From JAHDCJ01 sp039028895 (GTDB lineage Bacteria; Bacteroidota; Bacteroidia; Chitinophagales; Saprospiraceae): DNA of 64,000 bases. The translations under genes and the position numbers were made by a program. Below are positions 60,181 to 64,000 of this stretch, in pieces (the first letter of the stretch is position 1; every line of letters starts with the position of its first letter). Under the pieces are notes generated by a model that had not been told where the DNA came from, did no database searches, and saw only the letters and a program-made list of their open reading frames with translations. The stretch is taken from NCBI GenBank assembly GCA_039028895.1, contig JBCCHF010000002.1, forward strand, positions 248,001-312,000. The letters are read 5' to 3'.

Positions 60181-62922
60181 ATGAGGAAACTCCTACTTCC
60201 ATTAATCCTTTTTCTTTCTTTGCTAGCGATCGATGCATATGGCACGCACAATCGTGCAGGTGAAATCACTTACGAGCAATTAGGCCCCTTAACATTCAGG
60301 GCAACAATTACAACCTATACCAAAACGTCTTCTGTTCCTGCAGACCGCGATAGTCTTACTTTGTGCTGGGGCGATGGATCGTGTGAATGGGTATTAAGGG
60401 TTAATGGTGCTCCCGGCTCTAATGGGGTTCCTCAAGGAGAACCGCTACCTAATAATATCAAATTCAACCAGTATATTGCCGTACATACTTATCCTGCAAG
60501 GGCTACGTATACGATGTCAATGACCGATCCCAACAGGAATGGCGACATATTAAATGTCAATCCACCTAACTCTGATCAGATCCCGTTTCATCTTTTTACA
60601 AAGTTGTTCATTCTAAATCCTCAATTTCAGGGGACTAATGATACACCTGTCCTCTTGCAGCCACCTATTGATAATGGGAATGTCGGAGAACCATTTATAC
60701 ATAATCCGAACGCTACAGACAGTGAAGGAGACAGTCTCGCTTATCGGCAGATTATTCCCCTAATGGATACCAATACCATTGTGGACCCCTATTTTTACCC
60801 TGAAGAGATTATCCCAGGCCCCGATAACCAAACTTTCCTGAACCAGTTTACAGGAGAATTTTCATGGTTAGTTCCTCAGAAGAAAGGTGAATACAACGTT
60901 GCTTTTCTCATTGAAGAATACCGCAATCAACAGCTGATCAGTTGTGTGGTACGTGATATGCAAATTACGATCCTGGAAGAAGACAACCGACCTCCGACAC
61001 TTGAAACTATTCAGGAAATATGTGTAGTCGCTGGAGATACCGTAGAATTTGATGTCATTGCAGATGACCCCGATGATGGTCAATTGGTCCAACTCAGTAC
61101 AACTGGCGGACCCTATAATGAGCCAATTAGTCCCGCCCAGTTCCTTGCTCCGCCAGGATTTCAGCCACCCCCCATTACGGGGACCTTCTTTTGGGCAACA
61201 GATTGCGACCATATCCAGGATCAGTATTACCAAGTTGTCTTTAAAGCTGAGGATAACTACAAAGATTCACTTGGTCTTTCTACCCAAAGAACGGTTCGGA
61301 TTAAAGTTATAGCTCCTCCTCCTGAAAATCCAGAAGCTGTTGCAGGAAGTGGTGAAGTTACGATCAATTGGGATGCGCCTTATGCCTGTGAAAACCTGGG
61401 CGAAAGGTTCAGAGGTTTTTCTGTCTGGCGTAAGGAATGTGAAGATAATTTTGATCCGGACAGTTGTCAAACGGGTCTTGCAGGTTCCGGTTACACCCTT
61501 ATTGCCGAAGACATTCTGGATCTGGAATCCAGCGGGGACAGCTATTTCTACATTGATCCGGATGTAGAACGTGGGCGCTGTTATTGTTATCGACTTTTGG
61601 CCAACCTGGCAGAGATTAATGATGTCGGTTTCCCCTTCAATTTTGTGGAATCCTTGGCCTCAGAACCTGTATGTGTTCAGTTAGCTCGAGATTTACCCTT
61701 GATTACAAATGTTGATGTCGAAGAAACAGACATTGGCACAGGGGAAATATTTGTCCAATGGTCTAAACCCAATCCGGAAGATCTTGATACCATTCAAAAT
61801 GCAGGGCCCTACGTTTACAAAGTTTACCGATCAGAAGGATTAACTTTTGCGCCTCCAGGGCAGTTGGCCTACACTACTGTTGCCAATGAGTTTTGGCAAG
61901 CTAATGACACTAATTTTGTCGATCAGGATCTAAACACCTTACAGAGGCCATATTCCTATAATGTTGCTTTTTTAGTTGGTCTGGATGACTCTCTTGGTAT
62001 CACGAATGATGCCTCTTCAGTTTTTCTTACTGTTAATTCCAGTGATATGGTAAACAACCTGTCATGGGAAGAAAATGTACCCTGGACAAATACTGATTAC
62101 GTGGTCTTCAGGTTTGAGGAAAGTTCAATGATGTTTGAATCCCTGGATACGGTGCAGGTGCAGGCTTATTCAGACGAAGGACTCATCAATGGTCAGGAGT
62201 ACTGTTATTATATAGAAAGTATTGGTACAATGGGTGTGCCTGGGATAATTGATCCGATTTTAAATAAATCACAGGAAACATGTGGAACGCCAAGAGATAC
62301 TATTCCTCCTTGTCCACCCGAGTTAGAGGTAACCAATAACTGCGATACCGCAGATGAGAGCACACCTGTAGAAAACTTCTTCAACGATCTCAGCTGGACC
62401 AATCCTAACCTGACATGTGCATCTGATGTTGAGCAATACAATATCTATTATGCTGCGACACCTTCTGCATCATTTGGTTTGATTGAGACCATTCCAACGG
62501 CTGATATTACAACGTATCAACATCAACCTGGATTGACAGTTGCCGGCTGCTATTCCGTCACAGCGGTAGATTCTGTAGGCAATGAATCGATCTTTAGTAA
62601 TGTCGTTTGTGTGGACAACTGTCCAATTTATACTTTACCTAACGTATTTACTCCAAATGGCGATGATGCCAATGAGTTATTCATACCATTCCCTTACCGC
62701 TTCATTGCCAGGATTGAGATGAAGATCTTTAACAGATGGGGACAACTGGTATTCCAAACCGAAGATCCAGACATTAATTGGGATGGTACCAACATTGGTG
62801 GCAACCCACTGGAAGAAGGAGTTTATTTTTATACGGCTGAAGTATTTGAAGATCGCGTCGATGGTATTAGTCGAAGACCTGAACCTTTAAGTGGTTACAT
62901 TCATTTAATCAGAGGACGATAA
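60181..62922 (+). CDS. Large secreted protein with gliding-motility (T9SS type B) C-terminal domain
   Basis: The signal peptide is LLLPLILFLSLLAIDAYG, then THNRAGEITYEQLGPLTFRA, the opening seen in many Bacteroidota gliding-motility-associated proteins. Beta-sandwich modules with DNRPPTLETIQEICVVAGD (Ig/cadherin-like) and fibronectin III-like regions (AGSGEVTINWDAP, LERGRCYCY-type Cys pairs) make the middle. The C-terminal 100 residues (LPNVFTPNGDDANELF, MKIFNRWGQLVFQ, GVYFYTAEV, YIHLIRGR) are the CHU_C type B sorting domain. It should be secreted by T9SS and anchored by the PorP/SprF route. It is coupled to ribE by 10 bases. Confidence 0.9.
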   Translation: MRKLLLPLILFLSLLAIDAYGTHNRAGEITYEQLGPLTFRATITTYTKTSSVPADRDSLTLCWGDGSCEWVLRVNGAPGSNGVPQGEPLPNNIKFNQYIAVHTYPARATYTMSMTDPNRNGDILNVNPPNSDQIPFHLFTKLFILNPQFQGTNDTPVLLQPPIDNGNVGEPFIHNPNATDSEGDSLAYRQIIPLMDTNTIVDPYFYPEEIIPGPDNQTFLNQFTGEFSWLVPQKKGEYNVAFLIEEYRNQQLISCVVRDMQITILEEDNRPPTLETIQEICVVAGDTVEFDVIADDPDDGQLVQLSTTGGPYNEPISPAQFLAPPGFQPPPITGTFFWATDCDHIQDQYYQVVFKAEDNYKDSLGLSTQRTVRIKVIAPPPENPEAVAGSGEVTINWDAPYACENLGERFRGFSVWRKECEDNFDPDSCQTGLAGSGYTLIAEDILDLESSGDSYFYIDPDVERGRCYCYRLLANLAEINDVGFPFNFVESLASEPVCVQLARDLPLITNVDVEETDIGTGEIFVQWSKPNPEDLDTIQNAGPYVYKVYRSEGLTFAPPGQLAYTTVANEFWQANDTNFVDQDLNTLQRPYSYNVAFLVGLDDSLGITNDASSVFLTVNSSDMVNNLSWEENVPWTNTDYVVFRFEESSMMFESLDTVQVQAYSDEGLINGQEYCYYIESIGTMGVPGIIDPILNKSQETCGTPRDTIPPCPPELEVTNNCDTADESTPVENFFNDLSWTNPNLTCASDVEQYNIYYAATPSASFGLIETIPTADITTYQHQPGLTVAGCYSVTAVDSVGNESIFSNVVCVDNCPIYTLPNVFTPNGDDANELFIPFPYRFIARIEMKIFNRWGQLVFQTEDPDINWDGTNIGGNPLEEGVYFYTAEVFEDRVDGISRRPEPLSGYIHLIRGR

Positions 62923-62932
62923 ATATTTCTCG

Positions 62933-63541
62933 ATGTTCACCGGAATTATTGAAGCTTCTGGCAAAGTAGAGGCAATTGAAAAAGAGGGTACTAATTTTCA
63001 TATTAGGATTTCCTCCCCTATCTCAAATGAGCTTAAGATTGATCAAAGTCTTTCCCATAACGGGGTCTGTCTTACAGTAGTTGAACTTGGCGAATTATGG
63101 CATAAAGTCACTGCTGTAGACGAAACCATGAACCGGACCAGTTTCAAAGGATTGGCAGAAGGTGATGAAATTAACCTCGAAAGAGCCATGATAGCTGGAG
63201 CAAGGCTTGACGGGCATATCGTGCAAGGTCACGTCGATGGTGTTGCTTCCTGTTCCTCAATAAAAGACGAAGACGGTAGTTGGTTATTTACTTTCGAATA
63301 TGTCGGAAAAACTGATCAGGTTCTTGTAGACAAAGGCTCAGTTTGTGTTAATGGCGTTAGTTTAACAGTGGTTAACCCAAATGAAGTTGGTTTTTCAGTA
63401 GCTATTATTCCGTATACTTATGAGCACACCAATTTTAAACAACTGGAAGTTGGCGATATCGTAAATATCGAATTTGATATTATCGGGAAGTACATTGCAG
63501 GTTATCTGCAACAATATCTCCAGAACACAAAACTTGGCTAG
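62933..63541 (+). CDS. ribE: Riboflavin synthase alpha subunit
   Basis: The 202-residue product has two lumazine-binding barrels: MFTGIIEASGKVEAIEKEG with NGVCLTVVE in the first, and GHIVQGHVDGVASCSSI with VCVNGVSLTVVN in the second, ending YEHTNFKQLEVGDIVNIEFDIIGKY. The MFTGIIE start is diagnostic. It dismutates two 6,7-dimethyl-8-ribityllumazine molecules into riboflavin. The length is normal. It follows the T9SS gene by 10 bases and converges with the next gene with four bases between stops. Confidence 0.96.
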   Translation: MFTGIIEASGKVEAIEKEGTNFHIRISSPISNELKIDQSLSHNGVCLTVVELGELWHKVTAVDETMNRTSFKGLAEGDEINLERAMIAGARLDGHIVQGHVDGVASCSSIKDEDGSWLFTFEYVGKTDQVLVDKGSVCVNGVSLTVVNPNEVGFSVAIIPYTYEHTNFKQLEVGDIVNIEFDIIGKYIAGYLQQYLQNTKLG

Positions 63542-63545
63542 TTCT

Positions 63546-64000
63546 TTATTCCCACTTTGCGTAAACCCCAAGATTCAATGAAGGCGACCTGGGAACAAGA
63601 TTTCCACTTGCAGCACCTCCGAAGGCTGCAGACACCCCAATAAGATCAGTTATCTGTCCGAGTACTTTAAACCCATATGCGACATATTGTTGATCATTAA
63701 GGTAGAGTCCGGTTTCAATATTCTGGATTGGATCAAACCTGTTACCATCCTTAAATGAGGTCAGGACATCAAGAAAAACGGCCAATGTAACTCTATCGAA
63801 GAAAGTATAACCGCCTTCAAGTCCAGTTTTAAAATATGAGCTGTAAGAACCTGTTCTGAACCCACCACCAACATATCCAAAAACGTACCCGTCATCAATG
63901 CCGGTTCCTATACTTATCAATGATTGAAGTCCCCATGTGTCGAATCCTGTTCTTAATCCTGTTGGCTGATCGAAACTTCCTGTTCCTAATTCTCCTTTCA
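63546..64000 (-). CDS. Outer-membrane beta-barrel-like protein, N-terminus beyond window
   Basis: The frame stays open from the window end (minus strand) to the stop at 63546, so the TTG at 63920 is not the start. Repeated amphipathic strands with Gly/aromatic alternation (GYVFGYVGGGFRTGSYSSYFKTGLEGGY is read in parts such as FGYVGGGFRTG and SYFKTGLEGGY) and a C-terminal aromatic strand ending LNLGVYAKWE fit an outer-membrane barrel. No specific family is recognisable from the fragment. Confidence 0.6.
   Translation of the reverse strand, partial: KGELGTGSFDQPTGLRTGFDTWGLQSLISIGTGIDDGYVFGYVGGGFRTGSYSSYFKTGLEGGYTFFDRVTLAVFLDVLTSFKDGNRFDPIQNIETGLYLNDQQYVAYGFKVLGQITDLIGVSAAFGGAASGNLVPRSPSLNLGVYAKWE

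Noticed and set aside
1..64000. Mobile element, prophage or CRISPR array
   Set aside because: No transposase, integrase, capsid, cas gene, tRNA-flanked attachment site or regular repeat array was seen. The amidase alone is not evidence of a phage.

Overview
The window looks like ordinary chromosome from a free-living, probably marine, Bacteroidota bacterium, most likely of the Cytophagales/Saprospiria type. This placement is an inference. It rests on five secreted proteins with type IX secretion (T9SS) sorting tails (four type A, one gliding-motility type B), on families largely confined to the phylum (DUF4199, DUF6495, BatA/vWA, VTC-domain proteins, YfhO), on weak Shine-Dalgarno sites, and on promoter-like sites of the phylum's TTTG / TAnnTTTG type. 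I see no rRNA, tRNA, insertion sequence, integrase or CRISPR array. Both ends cut genes: a beta-helix/CotH-like protein on the left and an outer-membrane protein on the right.

Layout. 0-10 kb: a VTC-domain protein, an M42 peptidase, a VCBS/ASPIC T9SS protein, a metallophosphoesterase lipoprotein, an RNase Z-like hydrolase, a DUF7477-repeat protein with what looks like a dead zincin domain, and a YfhO membrane protein. 10-14.2 kb: small lipoproteins and two unrecognised secreted proteins. 14.2-19 kb: a compact surface-sugar locus (GT-C/ArnT-like transferase, ArnC/GtrB-like GT2, formyltransferase, RffA/WecE aminotransferase). Role for role it mirrors the arn lipid A modification pathway, but with Fuc4N-type chemistry. 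19-28 kb: a sortilin-repeat T9SS protein, a MarR-DoxX unit with a clear promoter/operator, PaiB, an M1 aminopeptidase, an FKBP isomerase, and an SH3b amidase with DUF6495. 28.0-28.5 kb: a structured, gene-free interval with promoter, mutually exclusive stems and a terminator, just ahead of a gamma-glutamyltransferase.

30-49 kb: a vWA protein, a tiny Cys/Lys-rich protein, an overlapping cytochrome c/SCO/lipoprotein operon, a 1.75 kaa T9SS adhesin-like protein, a secreted subtilase, an acyl-CoA ligase, a thioredoxin-fold lipoprotein, a histidine kinase and TypA. 49-53.2 kb: an ABC-type membrane protein and ATPase coupled by an ATGA overlap, preceded by a start-less short reading frame. That frame and the ATPase N-terminus both resemble small helical effector-associated domains. 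53.2-64 kb: a Bacteroidota dispersed repeat, GmhA, a methyltransferase, a GT2, DUF4199, a dihydroorotase homologue that has lost its metal ligands, BatA/vWA, a type B T9SS protein, riboflavin synthase and a cut outer-membrane protein.

The most promising leads are the arn-like amino-sugar locus, the structured RNA interval at 28.2-28.46 kb, the ABC module with EAD-like domains, and the degenerate enzymes at 6.1 kb and 56.5 kb. All calls come from reading the sequence; no database search was run.
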